The notes under the pieces are model-generated. The model saw only the letters and a list, made by a program, of their open reading frames with translations, was not told the origin of the DNA and did no database searches. This document shows positions 1 through 17,396 of a stretch of DNA of 64,000 nucleotides, piece after piece (within the stretch, counting starts at the first letter, position 1; every line of letters starts with the position of its first letter). The translations under genes and the position numbers were made by a program. The stretch covers positions 22,561,916 through 22,625,915 of the forward strand of contig NC_052489.1 in assembly GCF_009730915.1 (NCBI RefSeq), written 5' to 3'. Source of the stretch: Dioscorea cayenensis subsp. rotundata. Lineage: Eukaryota > Streptophyta > Magnoliopsida > Dioscoreales > Dioscoreaceae.

Positions 1-7
1 AAACCTG

Positions 8-613
8 GTGCAGTCCCCAAGTCAAACTGATAAACTACTGTTCTTTTTTACTCTCACATGGAAACTACTCCATATAAGTAGATGCATGCAAATTGCCATA
101 ATAACAAATAAGTCAAAAAAAAAAAATATATTCAAAATATTTAAACTGATTTTAACACACATCTATGCACATGCATATACATATATCAATCTACTCTGAA
201 GATAACTTACCTAAAATAGGGCCAAACCAATAGTGAAACAATCTTTCTGACATGCAAATATTACGTACACTCAATAAACCATTTTAACTCTGAAGCGCGT
301 ATTACAAAATTTGACAATACAGAACATGCAAGTAAGAATATGCACCGAAAATACAAGTCCTACAAAAGAAAAAATGGTTACATTGGTCTTCTCTGATGGC
401 ACAGCATATATTTACCAAGAACATCCTCAGTCCTGGATGATTCCTCAATCTTTATGACTCCGCTAATGTTTCCAAGTTGTTGGTGCAGGAATGCAAGGCA
501 CATTAATTAGCAGTTACAAGTCAGTTGAGAAACTAAGAGCATGGAACTGAAAATTCTTTAAATTTAGCTGATACATCCGTAGAAAAACAAAATCAAAGTA
601 AGAAATCTTCATG
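8..613 (-). repeat. Upstream direct copy of the POLD2 3' end
   Basis: This stretch repeats, in the same orientation, the 3' end of the polymerase gene at about 2512-3086, with small indels and substitutions. Shared blocks include the start (gtgcagt..ccaagtcaaactga), the middle (gattcctcaatctttatgac) and the end (aagaaatcttcat.gcaga). The copy stops before the penultimate exon, so it carries only the final exon, part of its intron and the 3' UTR. The F-box gene lies between the two copies. The left limit may be outside the window. Confidence 0.85.
514..567 (-). pseudogene. Orphan copy of the last exon of POLD2
   Basis: Read on the minus strand this is an 18-codon block ending in TAA that matches the genuine last POLD2 exon at 2981-3034 apart from two replacements (E to Q, C to F). 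The AG acceptor context before it is also present. No other polymerase exon is visible nearby, so this is a 3'-truncated duplicate rather than a gene, unless further exons lie left of the window. Confidence 0.75.
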
Positions 614-780
614 GCAGAGATATATATACAAACCCCATATATATACACACGTATTTATAAAAGTTTGATCCATATATATATATGGCACTAGCTATTATAA
701 AATCAGAACATAAAACACCAGTTCAACAGTGATAACGATCTTGATGAATCGGTTACGTTAGTTACATTGATCGATCCAGT

Positions 781-792
781 TATATATAAAAG
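781..792 (+). promoter_or_regulatory. Candidate TATA box of the F-box gene
   Basis: TATATATAAAAG lies about 90 bases before the ATG at 881, the usual distance for a plant TATA box with a short leader. The area is TA-rich, so this rests on position and motif only. Confidence 0.45.
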
Positions 793-880
793 CACAAAAT
801 TAAGTTCTCTCGTGCATCCATCCAAAACATATATACATGCAAAGTGATCGTTCTCTCATCAATCAATCCAAGAAGAGAAA

Positions 881-1906
881 ATGAGCTCACCCTGGTCCTC
901 CTCCTCCCTCTCCCCCCAGTTCCTCTCTTTGGTCGCTGACCAGCTCAATGCCATCGCCCACGTCCGTTTCCGCTCTGTCTGTTCTCATTGGCGCAAATCC
1001 ACAAATCATCGCCCAAAGGATCCCCTCATCATCCTCTGTGGCACTGATCTTGACCTTAGCCGAGTAGAAAAGCCCATAAAAGCTCTCAGCTTCTTCGACA
1101 TGGTCCGCGAGGAGATCATCCCCTTCCCGGAAACCATCAGTGAAGACATTAGCAGTGAAGACATTAGCAACTCCTACTTCTTAGGCTCCTCTCATGGATA
1201 TATAGCTTTAGGCTGTTATGATCCCCAGCTGAAGATAGTGCTGATGAATCCCTTCACTGGTTATGTCAACAAACTCCCAAGGTTCCGTGACGAAGATGTC
1301 GCCACCGGTGGCCGAATTCTTCTCTCCGGCTCTCCGATGGCAAGTCAACTTAATCCCACGGTGGTATACCAAACGACAAACTCTTCCAGAGTGTTCTTCA
1401 CAAGAATTGGTGACAACCAATGGAACAGGTTGATACTCCCGGGAGCACCTGAAGATATTATAACTGCTAACGGCATTTTCTACGTCAACTATGGTCCTCA
1501 ACTCTTTGTTCTCAATCTTAATACAATTAACCCAATACCTTCAGGACCAGTTCCTCCGAAATATCCTGGTCTTTTCCCTAATTGGGTATCACCAAACTTG
1601 AAGTTCCTTGTCAACTCTTCCAACAAACTATTTGTGACGTGCACCATGTCATTTCAGCAAAAAGATTTTCAGTTCTTGTGTTTGGAGTTTAATTGGCCAG
1701 ATCAGTTCCCTGCATACGTAGACCACCTTGGGCAATATTGTTACCCTCTTCTTGTCCCAGGAAATTACAGGCCCTTTCGTGTTTTTACTGTCCTTGCTTA
1801 TCATCACTATGCTCTCTTTTCTTGGTTGTCAAAACTCTGGAGTGATGTTGAGCACCGACGGGAACCTGTGGGTTGGATTTTTCCAGATCTCAACATGCCA
1901 GCTTGA
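881..1906 (+). CDS. F-box protein with DUF295 (KIB1-4-type) domain
   Basis: Single-exon gene of 341 residues. Residues about 9-40 resemble an F-box (LSPQFLSLVADQL, then a VRFRSVCSHWR segment), the part that binds SKP1 in SCF ubiquitin ligases. Residues about 95-320 fit the plant DUF295 beta-propeller-like domain: an FLGSSHGY block, an LMNPFTG block, and an SPM...PTVVY segment followed by VFFTRIGDNQW. The product is probably an SCF substrate receptor, but the substrate cannot be told. The ATG is the first in frame after a TATA-like motif, and the length suits the family. DUF295 genes are numerous and often poorly conserved, and this one sits between duplicated POLD2 3' ends, so it may have arrived with or after that duplication. 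The C-terminal 40 residues are less typical of the family. Confidence 0.85.
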   Translation: MSSPWSSSSLSPQFLSLVADQLNAIAHVRFRSVCSHWRKSTNHRPKDPLIILCGTDLDLSRVEKPIKALSFFDMVREEIIPFPETISEDISSEDISNSYFLGSSHGYIALGCYDPQLKIVLMNPFTGYVNKLPRFRDEDVATGGRILLSGSPMASQLNPTVVYQTTNSSRVFFTRIGDNQWNRLILPGAPEDIITANGIFYVNYGPQLFVLNLNTINPIPSGPVPPKYPGLFPNWVSPNLKFLVNSSNKLFVTCTMSFQQKDFQFLCLEFNWPDQFPAYVDHLGQYCYPLLVPGNYRPFRVFTVLAYHHYALFSWLSKLWSDVEHRREPVGWIFPDLNMPA

Positions 1907-2511
1907 TGCATATATAGAGCTAGCTAGCTAGCAGGTATATTTATATTTCATACTGATAATTCTCAACTACGTACGTACTTGTTCTTATGCACCTTCTTTA
2001 ATCTTTAATCTTTATCATGCTATCATGCTCAGGGCACTGGTCAGCAGTGATCATGAATAGAATTAACGTCTTTGAACTTGGAATTAAAAAAATGTATTTT
2101 ATTCTCGCATGATTCTTGTACTAGATTAAATCATTAATTATGAGTACTGAAATGATATGCCATCCAAGTACTTCATCATGGCTCTTTCTTTTTTCTTTTT
2201 CTTGCATTGTTTCTAGTTTAGCATTAATTTCTTGCGTTGATTATGAACATCCTTGGCATGATGGATAAACATGATAACATTTTGAACTCTTGTTGATTCT
2301 ACCTGCAGGTTGTTGAGGATTGCAGCATGTGATGGACATGGTCTTTACAAGTTCCGATGGAAATGACATTCATTCGTAATTCATCAGTTTCCATATAAGT
2401 TCTAATTTCTTGTACTTCTGTTTTTTCTTCCTAGTTCTTCCTAGTTTCTTGATCTTTCAGCCTCAAAGGAGTGCAATTAATGACTCTGCGGTTCATACTG
2501 TTATATGTAAA
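1907..2511. other. F-box 3' flank, no further gene seen
   Basis: This AT-rich stretch between the F-box stop codon and the duplicated POLD2 3' UTR probably holds the F-box 3' UTR. No conserved ORF was found on either strand. Confidence 0.5.
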
Positions 2512-3086
2512 GTTGGTGCAGTTCCCAAGTCAAACTGAAAAAACTACTACAGTTTTTTTAATCTCACATCACATGGAAACCATATAATTAAGCAGACGCA
2601 TGCAAAAATTTTCAAAATATTAGAACTAATATTAAGACACATCTATGCACATGCATATACATTCATCAATCTACTCTGAAGGTAACTTAATTAAATAGGG
2701 CCAAACCAAAAGTGAGACAATGTTTTTGACATGCAATTACACCCAATAAATTATTTTTAACTCTGAAGCGCGCATCACAAAATTTGACAATACAGAACAT
2801 GCACGTGAGCATATATGCACCTAAAAAACTAGTCCTGCAAAAGGAAAAACGGAACCACTGGTCTTCTCTGATAGCACAGTATCTACCAAGAACATCCTTG
2901 GTTCTGAGTGATTCCTCAATCTTTATGACTCCGCTACAGTTTCCAAGTTGTTGGTGCAGGAATGCAAGCCACATTAGTCATTACAAGTCAGTTGAGAAAC
3001 TAAGAGCATGGCACTCAAAATTCTTCAAATTTAGCTGATACATCAGTAGAAAAATAAAATCAATGTAAGAAATCTTCATTGCAGAA
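2512..3086 (-). repeat. POLD2 3' end, downstream copy of the direct repeat
   Basis: This is the resident member of the duplicated pair (other copy 8-613). It covers the POLD2 3' UTR, the last coding exon (3034 to 2981) and a little of the preceding intron. The copies differ at scattered positions, so the duplication is not very recent. Confidence 0.85.
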
Positions 3087-6000
3087 ATATGCAGTTCAGC
3101 AGCCAAATGTACAAATTTTTCTAATTGGTTTCTGGTGAATGATAATAAAAGAATGGCATCGCAAAATGCGTCAAAAATGTTGATAATATAAACTAATTTT
3201 AAGATACATACCATGACTGCAGTTCCAGTCTCACAAAACCTGGGAATACATATGAGCCTTGTGAATTGCTTCTGAGGTCCTACAACAGAAGATATACCAA
3301 TTATATTCTGAAAACTTTTAAAGAAATGCCTTTCTTGACTACCTTCAATTACACGAGTTTCAAATCTGTCCTGATTGCCAGTGAAGTACACATGTGGACA
3401 ACTTTCAAGAAGAAAAGGCTCCTTGTCTGTGAATGGATAGCATCCTGTGAAACATTGTAGAACATGCAATCATGCTTGGGATTACATTAAGGTCAATCAT
3501 AATCATAAAGAAATATATATATATATATGCCCTCCCCATCTCTTAAGAACTTTCTTGCAATGATAAAAAATTAAACAGTACACTCAGTTCAGACTGTAAG
3601 CACATTGATAATAATAAAGAAACCAGAAAATGAAATATAAAACTATGCCATGGACATGGGTGGCATGTAAAGACCACAAAAGAGAGATGCCAGTGGCTTG
3701 GAACATGTCTGTTTATATTCAAACATAATTATATAAATAGAGTCATCTGTATGTGAAACCATATTTGGCATTTACCAAATCAAAGAGCTGTAGGTTAATA
3801 TTGATATTTATATGAGAAAAGTATCCACAATAACTTTGATGCATTTTGAATATTCCTGTCAGACAAAGGCATTGGATATGCACGTTGCCAAATAATGGAT
3901 GTCGGTAAAATAATCATTACCAAGGGTATTGGGAGCTGTTGGTGCTAGATGCCTCCATCTCAACGTCCTCTCCACAAATTCAACCTTTTCTGTAGCTTCC
4001 GAATACTTATCAAGATCATGAATGTTCTGACCAGATGTTCCGATAAACCTAAAAATGTAATATTTTAATATAAAAACCTTAAAGTTTAACAGAACTACCT
4101 TAAATAAGCAACATAACTTACTGAATATCATCAAGCTCAAACTGATGAGGATTTGTACATGACATGAAGGTGTTATACACAGATGCTCCTGGGAAGAGAC
4201 ACCTATTCAGAGGCTGCAAAGAGCAAAGGGATGTTAACAGACAAAAGCAAGCATAAGATGTCCTCATGCTAACAGATACTATGCCATTGTCACCTCACCT
4301 GTTGAGGTAATGAGAAGTTTGCAGGATCATTGGATCCTGGCATGATATCCAGAGGCAATGCTGCTGCAAGCTGCATAAGTGGAAGTAGGTGATCAAAAAG
4401 CAAGTATGATGAAATCATCGATCAAGTACTTTCACGCAAACCTCTGCTATAAAAGGAAAATCAACAACGCAAGGAAAAGGAAAAATACATAGGAATCCAC
4501 GAGTAAGAAAATTTATGAAACAAATAAAACCTGTGTTAATAAAACATCAAGTTCTTTGATTGGCTCAGATAACAGTGATTGATCCTTGGAAGTTAATGCC
4601 TGCATGATTCACATACAAGAAAAGGACATAAACATGTTCAGGTATCTTATTGATATCAGAGAATGTGAATCAAACAACTAAGAAACTAAAGATACACAAA
4701 TAACTAACAAACATATCACGTAAAGATAATAACAGCAGACTACTTGCTGCATTTAATTCAAATAAGGCAGTTACCTGACCACCAAGGAGACCTTGTGAAA
4801 TTTCTACAGAATTTCCAGCAATGACAAGGTGGACAATTTGAGAAGCAATGTTCTGTTCCTGCTCATCAAAATATGGATAGTGACTTTCATTGCAAAGTAA
4901 GTGTGAATAAGCTATTTTCAACAAAAAGGATATAACGCACATTCTCATCACCCAGATGACCAGTAATATGATCAACAAAAAGCTGGAACTGGAGAGGATT
5001 AAACAAGCTACTCCCAACACTCAATCCAGATATGAAAACCACATATTTGTCTTCTCCTACAGTACAACAAATACAAACAACTTCAGTGTGTACTAGTACT
5101 ACATATAATAGGAAATTGTAATATTGCAATGATGTCAAGTCACTGCCATTAAATAAGGTACGATCATATTTAATAAAACATAAAACTTTACCATGAATAT
5201 AGCATGATAATCAAGACAAACTATAAATAATTGAAGAAGGGGAAAAAATATGTAAACGGCACACAGCTACTAGAGGACTCATTATATGAGATTCAAGAAA
5301 TTCAAATCACACAATGTTGCTCACTGTTTTATGCCACTGAGTATTGAATCAGGGAACAATAAGATTTGTATTTTCTAAGATTATAACAGAGCATTCTCCA
5401 CGTATTAAAACTATATAGCTCATCAAGTACAAAGAAGGACCCATCAAGTTCAAGGAAGGATCTTAGTCAAACAAAGGCATAATACAGGACATCTATAATA
5501 CATGAATAAAGCACAAATCAGATGAATCAATCATGCTTTGCAAGCAGAGAAAGCAAACAAGGTCTAAAGGTGTATAGGAGATACATGAAGGCTGATTAGC
5601 TTAAAAAGTAAAGCAGAAAGATTTGAACTTTCAAGATGTTTCAACTAGCTTGAAACCTAAGCAAACTTTGATCAAAAGGAATAAAAAAATTGTGCTCCAC
5701 CAAGAATAATATTTATGACAACACCTATACCCAACCAGGACAGCCAAGTACCTGTTGCACATAGGTCATATATTTTGTTCACAAAAATAATACAGCAAGA
5801 AGAGACCATAGAGATCTTAAGTGTTGGCATTTCATATTTCAGAGATGGATGTCACTTGAAGAGGTACACATGCACATGCGAATACTAAGACAATGGCATT
5901 AGATGGCATAAGAGAAATAAAAGACAAGAAGAAGGCTGAGAGGCAGATGAGGAAAGAAGTAAAACAGGACATGGTAGAATTCATCTTGAATGAATAATAG

Positions 6001-7566
6001 GACAAAATTTTGAAAGTCAACTACACTATCCTGGCATTAACTTGCAAGCACCTCTGCATAGTTATCCACGAATAATAACTATTCCAATCAAAAATGAGAA
6101 AGTTGAGCATGTGATTATCTTCAAGATACAAATAAATGTAACCAGGAAAAAAAAAAACTGAATCGCCCTTACTTAAGCCAACTGAGATCGCCTTTTGTGG
6201 AGGTAGCCCAGCTTCCAATACATCTAGAACCAAAAAATCGCCATCAGTTGTTTCCTTTCCATGAACAGCCAAGACAACTCCTGACACATAGGTGCACAAC
6301 TATAAATAGTTATGTGTTCATGGAAACAAGATTATGTGTAATGGTATTAAATCTTAGGGGCAATACTATGTTTGAGAGCTATTTTAATCAAGGAAAAAGA
6401 AAGGAGAAAGAAGAAGACAGAAATAGGAATTTGTAAATCATGGAAAAAACAGAAGAAACCGAAATAGGTACATGTAAATAACGAAAAACAGAATAAACCG
6501 ATATAGGTACCTGTAACAAACGTTGAAGGCACAAGACAATTTCCAGCCAGCTTTACTCTTCCACTCTCATCTTCCAAAATAAGGTGATCATCTGGATGCA
6601 TAAAGTTATGTGGCTTAACAAGCGGAACTGCTGATCTCTGATAAAAACATGACAAAAAGGAAACAAGAAGACCATTTCTTCAAAACAAAGAAATATCAAA
6701 ACATTCAAATAGTAGGAGAAGAACTGACCAAGAAATCAAAATACCTCCTTAGAGTACTCATCAAGAATAGAAGGCTTAAGTTTCATGTGTTTGTATATGG
6801 TCCCAATTACAATGCATTCCTTTCCTTCCTCAAGTCCTAGTACCGTTTGAACTGCAAAGAAATAAGAGATTAAAAACAATAGCTTTCTACCTACAACAAT
6901 ATACAGACCCCCATCAAATGCTGCATAGTCTGGATTTGGGAAAAAAAAATAGCCTAATGTTTCTTGTTAATGTAGGGCAAAATAGCAAAGAATACAAAAT
7001 AAGTGAAGATTAAAGTTTACTTAACATTTCACAAAAGATTAAAAATTTCAAGCATACTATGCCATTTTGATGAATGAATCAAAGTTCTTAGAAAAAAAAA
7101 AGATATTTCTTTCTTTTGCAAGCTTCACGTTGTTTATCAAGCAAAATTCACTATGCTTAAAAACCAAAATCACAACTTCGAACTTCATCAACAAATAAAA
7201 TACCCCACAATACATGAATCAGCTCAATTCTCACAGTGACACTGAAATCACTGGAAAGAAATACCAGGGAGATGGGGTTTCCAGTCGGGAACAAGGGGGC
7301 GGAGAAGATTGCGCATGTGGTGAAGACGAGTGAAGTAGATCTGGCTATACTGTTGCCCTTTATACCTCTCCCCACGGATCACAAACCTCTCATCCTTGGA
7401 TGCATACAAAGACATAGAAAAACACAAATTAGGGGGCGAGACAAACAGGGGAAAGAGAACGAAGGGACAGGAAGGAGAGGAGAAGAAGGATTACCAGGCA
7501 ACGATAGAGAGCTTGCTTCCTCTCGATGAGCTTCGGCTCGCCATCCAACATCTCCGAGTCCTCCAT
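2981..7566 (-). CDS. POLD2: DNA polymerase delta small (regulatory) subunit
   Basis: Complete gene of 14 exons on the minus strand: 7566-7495, 7394-7265, 6851-6745, 6637-6511, 6280-6173, 5056-4941, 4858-4775, 4599-4531, 4370-4299, 4213-4122, 4048-3921, 3444-3343, 3279-3212 and 3034-2981. All junctions are GT-AG with compatible phases. The sum is 1329 nt, a 442-residue protein, the usual plant POLD2 length. Recognisable blocks are GQQYSQIYFTRL (exon 2), YKHMKLKPSILDEYSKE (exon 3), PHNFMHPDDHLILEDESGRV of the OB fold (exon 4), DVLEAGLPPQ (5), FISGLSVGS and DHITGHLGDEN of the inactive phosphoesterase domain (6), QIVHLVIAGNS (7), ERTLRWRHLAPTAPNTLG (11) and CPHVYFTGNQ (12). It is the B-subunit of polymerase delta, bridging the catalytic subunit and POLD3 in lagging-strand synthesis and repair. 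The start chosen opens MEDSEMLDG and splices cleanly into exon 2. Exon structure was assembled by eye. Confidence 0.95.
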
Positions 7567-8023
7567 GGCTTGGCGGGAAGCACTGAAACCAAAGGCGGGA
7601 TTTTGGAATCCCCTTCGCCGCCATTAATCAAAGTTGGAGGAGTGGCCATTTGCATATGCAGGATCATGACACGTGTACGTTCTGGATCTTCTCTTGTGAA
7701 CATCCTCTTTGTTTACTTTTCATATATACCCTGCAAATTTGTGAAACTTTATATGATGTTGAGTTTGATATTTTTTTAGATAAAAAGTAAGAATATTTCG
7801 TCTTTATTAAACATGCCTTATTGTCTTTGTTAAAAAACAAAATAGGTTTTATTATGTAGTATTATTATATTTTATTTAGACAAAATACAATAAATGAATA
7901 AAAATAAATATTATCCCAGTAATAATTTAGTAGTTATTAACTTCATTATTTATGGTTAAAGTATAATAACAATATTTTATGTATTTGAAGTGGCTTATCA
8001 CAATATCAAAAATAAATAAAAAT
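7567..8023. other. POLD2 upstream region
   Basis: The first 60-100 bases are GC-richer and probably form the POLD2 leader. The rest is AT-rich with no gene seen. The solo LTR target duplication begins at 8024. Confidence 0.4.
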
Positions 8024-8028
8024 AAATT

Positions 8029-10661
8029 TGTCACGCCCCGAACCACCTGGAGTTGGTCAAAACTAGAGTTATGTGCACATCGATTAACAAAAAAACGCAC
8101 TGATAAACGACCGCATACCCATAGTGCATAGCATAATAGACATGCAAGCCCTAAAAACTTAGTACAAAACAGAACATACCATCTAACAGAACTGTAAATT
8201 TCAAAAGTTATAATTGGAAATTTACAAAAAATTTACTAAATACAAACTTATAGTTTACAAGACATACAAAATTATAGCTTAACCAACACCATGGATATGT
8301 TTGCTACTTGCTCACCCACGGTAAGCTATTATACTCCTGATTTAAAAAAAAAAAAATAACAACAGATTATGAGTTTGACAACCCAGTAAGTACCCATTAA
8401 AAATATCGGGATCATAAAAGTTTCAAAATTTCAAAACTCAAACAAAGTATAATAAAATACAAATTTATCAAAATCAAATTCAGAAGTCAAGTTTTCAATA
8501 AAATATAACTGATCAAAAAGTCAAGCATATATTCCCACAAATAACTATTGCCAAAACAAAATCTCAGAGGTCATATGTTTACCCTCGGTGACCCGAGCCA
8601 AAATATCAGAGGTCATAATTTTACCTTTAGTGACCTGAGCCAAAATTATCAGAGGCAGTTATTTTTCACGGAAAGAACGGTGGGAAACTATAGTTTTTAT
8701 TTCACAGGCACATGTCGACACGGCCAAATGTTGAACCCAATGACAGGGTTATTGCAAAGTTAGTTGGAGATTGCAAGTTGCTATGTCAAAATACATTATG
8801 CCCAAACATTTATCAAAACAGAATACAAAAATTTGATGATCCCGTTTTCAAATAAAAAATAATTCCAATTCATTTCCAAATCTAAATACTTACATATGAA
8901 TTACAAATAATAAATAAATTAGTAATTTAATATATAAATCGAAATAATTAGTATTTTTCTCAAAAATTCCAAAAGTTCTAAAAAACTAGAATTTTTTAGT
9001 ATATACTACATATAATAGGATTTATATGTGGGATATTTACCTGTTTAACGCCCAGATTTCGAATTCACACCAATTGAGTTTCCTAGGAAAGTCCTATATT
9101 TGGGAATAACCCATCAGAATTACAAACAAAACAAATTCTAAAATTCACATGAATGCAAAAACATTTTCGAGACACTAACAAAGCTAACAAAGCTACCATT
9201 TTCAAGATTGAAATCAACATAGCTTTGCGAATTGTAACCCAAATCAGAAATTTCAATTTTATGAGAAAACTAGACATCTACATTTATAACATATCCAAAT
9301 CTCACAATAATTTGAGATCTACAGAATTTAAGTGATCAGTTTTAAAAATCATAAACATGAAAATCAACAATTTCAAAAATGTCCTTTTGAATAAAAATAT
9401 CTCACAACATATAACTTCAAATAAGATTAAACTTTAGGAGCATAAAATTAACTCAAAATTGAACAACTTTCTTATTAAACATGAGTCATGATTTAACCTC
9501 TAAGATCAACAAATTCTCTAATCAAACTTCATGTTTTCTGCCGAAATTCCATTGAGCACACTTATAGAAATTTGATCATATCTCACAAATTACAGGGGTA
9601 ACAATTCTGAAATTTGCCAGAGCTAAAGATACAATCATCTTCTACAATTTTTTTATATAAATATAAATCTAAATTAGACTCTACAATCACGATATAAATT
9701 AATAAATTCTCAAGGGTTGTACAGAAATGTTGTCCGTGTCACCTGAGTTTAAAACCTATAATTTACAAGATACTTATGCACAAATTCTAAAATTTGGTAG
9801 CCAGCTAAACAAGATCAATAGCTCCAATTTCAGTATTATCATATCTTCCAAATTATGTCTTTAGATCTCTCAAATTAAATAGATATCTCTACTATGCTAT
9901 AAGAAAAATTTCCAAAACCTATCAACCTTATAGCCATTCAATTTCTAAGAAAAATCACATCCCAAAGAAAAGCTCTCCAAGAAAACCTCTGGGTTATTAT
10001 CTTCACTATAGACTAGTACATTCTCAATTTTATCCCCCACAAACCCAAATATCAATGGCATCTTCAATTATAAATTTTGTCAATGACTGTATCAAAAGGG
10101 ATAATTACCACAATCAACCAAGGATTCAAGATTCCAATCAATCAAGCCCTAAATATGCTTCGATAAAGTACCGGATCAGATACTCCAACAACACAACTAA
10201 AAATCAGTGGATTCTCTCTCACTTATGGAGACAACAACATCCCTCTTTTTTTTTATAAAAAAACCTAAATGAAAATCCTCAAATTTTAAATCCAGCTATT
10301 AATTATACCAACATTGATTCAAGGCCAGAACATTCTAATCTCATAATATAAACCACAAAATTTCTGAATAATCAAAACAAATTAATGAATCAGATTCTTA
10401 CCTCTGACAAGGCCTAACGGAGAAAAGAATTCATCCTTGCAAACCACAAGCAGCGCAAATGGAAAAAAGACGCCGGTTCTCCGATTTACAATTTTTTTTT
10501 AAATGCAGGATATGATTAGAAAGCGTGGATATGGTTGCGAGGTCGTGAGTGGGACATGGGGAGGTGCGGGAGATATAGGATGGAAATTTTAAAAAAAAAT
10601 CCAACTTTTTCTTTTAAACAAATTTTAAAATAAATAAAAGCTAAAAAGAGTGGGGTCTACA
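8029..10661. mobile_element. Solo LTR, TG...CA, flanked by AAATT
   Basis: The block opens TGTCACGCCCCGAACC, a start common in plant LTR elements, and ends GGGGTCTACA. The five bases before it (8024-8028) and after it (10662-10666) are both AAATT, a perfect target-site duplication. There is no gag or pol coding and no internal primer-binding site, so a single 2633-bp LTR left by recombination is the simplest reading. A non-autonomous element with unseen internal LTRs is the alternative. Superfamily is uncertain; the size suits a Ty3/gypsy type. Confidence 0.85.
8562..8660 (+). repeat. Short tandem repeat inside the solo LTR
   Basis: Three imperfect units of about 41-43 bp begin at 8563, 8604 and 8647. 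Each starts TCAGAGG, and the first two run through GTGACC.GAGCCAAAA. The third is partial. Confidence 0.7.
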
Positions 10662-10666
10662 AAATT

Positions 10667-10962
10667 AATCAAGTTAAATCTTACTGTCTTTATCCAAAGT
10701 CATAATATAATAGACCAGAATAAATTAATGCCAATGGACACTAATATTAGTTTATTAATGAATAAAGACAATGAGATAAAATAATTAAATCTTAATCCTA
10801 ATCACTTTAATTAACTGCACCAGGGGCCCAAACACCCTCATTTGGGTTCCATTTGTTTGGCGGAAATAACACCCTCATTAGTGTGACAGTGCTCCATTAC
10901 ACACTTTCCCTACGCCATGATCCAAAATTTATCATAAATATATTGTCGTTTTCATATATTTG

Positions 10963-11006
<44 letters not shown>

Positions 11007-11690
11007 TTATTTATTTTATTTTATTTTTTTTACAAAATATGATGCTACCCATAAAAATTATTAAAGGACTAGATATAATGATACATAAATTACAGTGGCT
11101 TAACAATCCCAAAAAATTTATTAATTCGGCCATACGTCACATAAGAACAATTAAAGTTCTACCATATGACCACCGAGAATATATTTCATAAATCAAAACA
11201 AGTTAATAAATTTTCTTATCATACAACTTTGAAGGAAGCGAATTAATAAATTTTTTTAATATGTATTTTTGAAGGGGAAGAAAATGACATCCTCCAAACA
11301 GAAGTCCCGTGAAACAATAAATAAATAGTACTACTAAATATTCTATTTTCACCATTCTCATAACATTTTGTTATTTATAAACTACAATTATATAAAATCA
11401 GACATGATATTTCTTATTAGTTAAAAAATCTAAAATAAACATTTTATACACTATAGAATAAATAATAAATTTTGCCCAATATATATATATATAACACAAA
11501 ATATCCCAAACAAAACCAACCAATTTATTATTATTTATTAATTTATTGACAAAGAAAAAAAAATGGTGTCTATTTCCCAATTTATAATTAAAAGGCTGGA
11601 AAATAAACAAATAAATAAATAAATAAATGACAACTAATTAAATTAAATAAAAATGGAGGTTATTTCCCGGAAACGCGTTCGCTGACTGTT
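10667..11690. other. AT-rich intergenic DNA with (TA)n
   Basis: No gene seen. A (TA)n microsatellite lies at about 10966-11001, with short TTTA and TTAT runs after it. Predicted ORFs here are low-complexity translations. Confidence 0.5.
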
Positions 11691-11740
11691 CATGCTGTCT
11701 TCCTATTATGTTTGGTCAGCGCTTCCTCTTCGAATTCCAT

Positions 11741-11801
11741 CTTTCTTCTTCTTCTTCTTCTTCTTCTTCTTCTTCAAATCCCGATCCCAAAACCCTAGTT
11801 T
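11741..11801 (+). promoter_or_regulatory. CDPK leader: (TTC)n tract and telo-box
   Basis: A TTC microsatellite at about 11741-11776 is followed by AAACCCTAG near 11793-11801. CT-rich runs and telo-boxes are common in leaders and core promoters of plant genes. They lie 70-130 bases before the CDPK start codon. Confidence 0.5.
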
Positions 11802-11872
11802 CCCCTGCCAAACACCTCCTCTTTTGCTGCTAATTCCGCTCCAGATCCATCGATGCGCTCATCCTGAGGTTC

Positions 11873-17396
<5,524 letters not shown>

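Noticed and set aside
1208-1501. Minus-strand ORF within the F-box gene
   Set aside because: Shadow of the DUF295 coding frame with no family resemblance.
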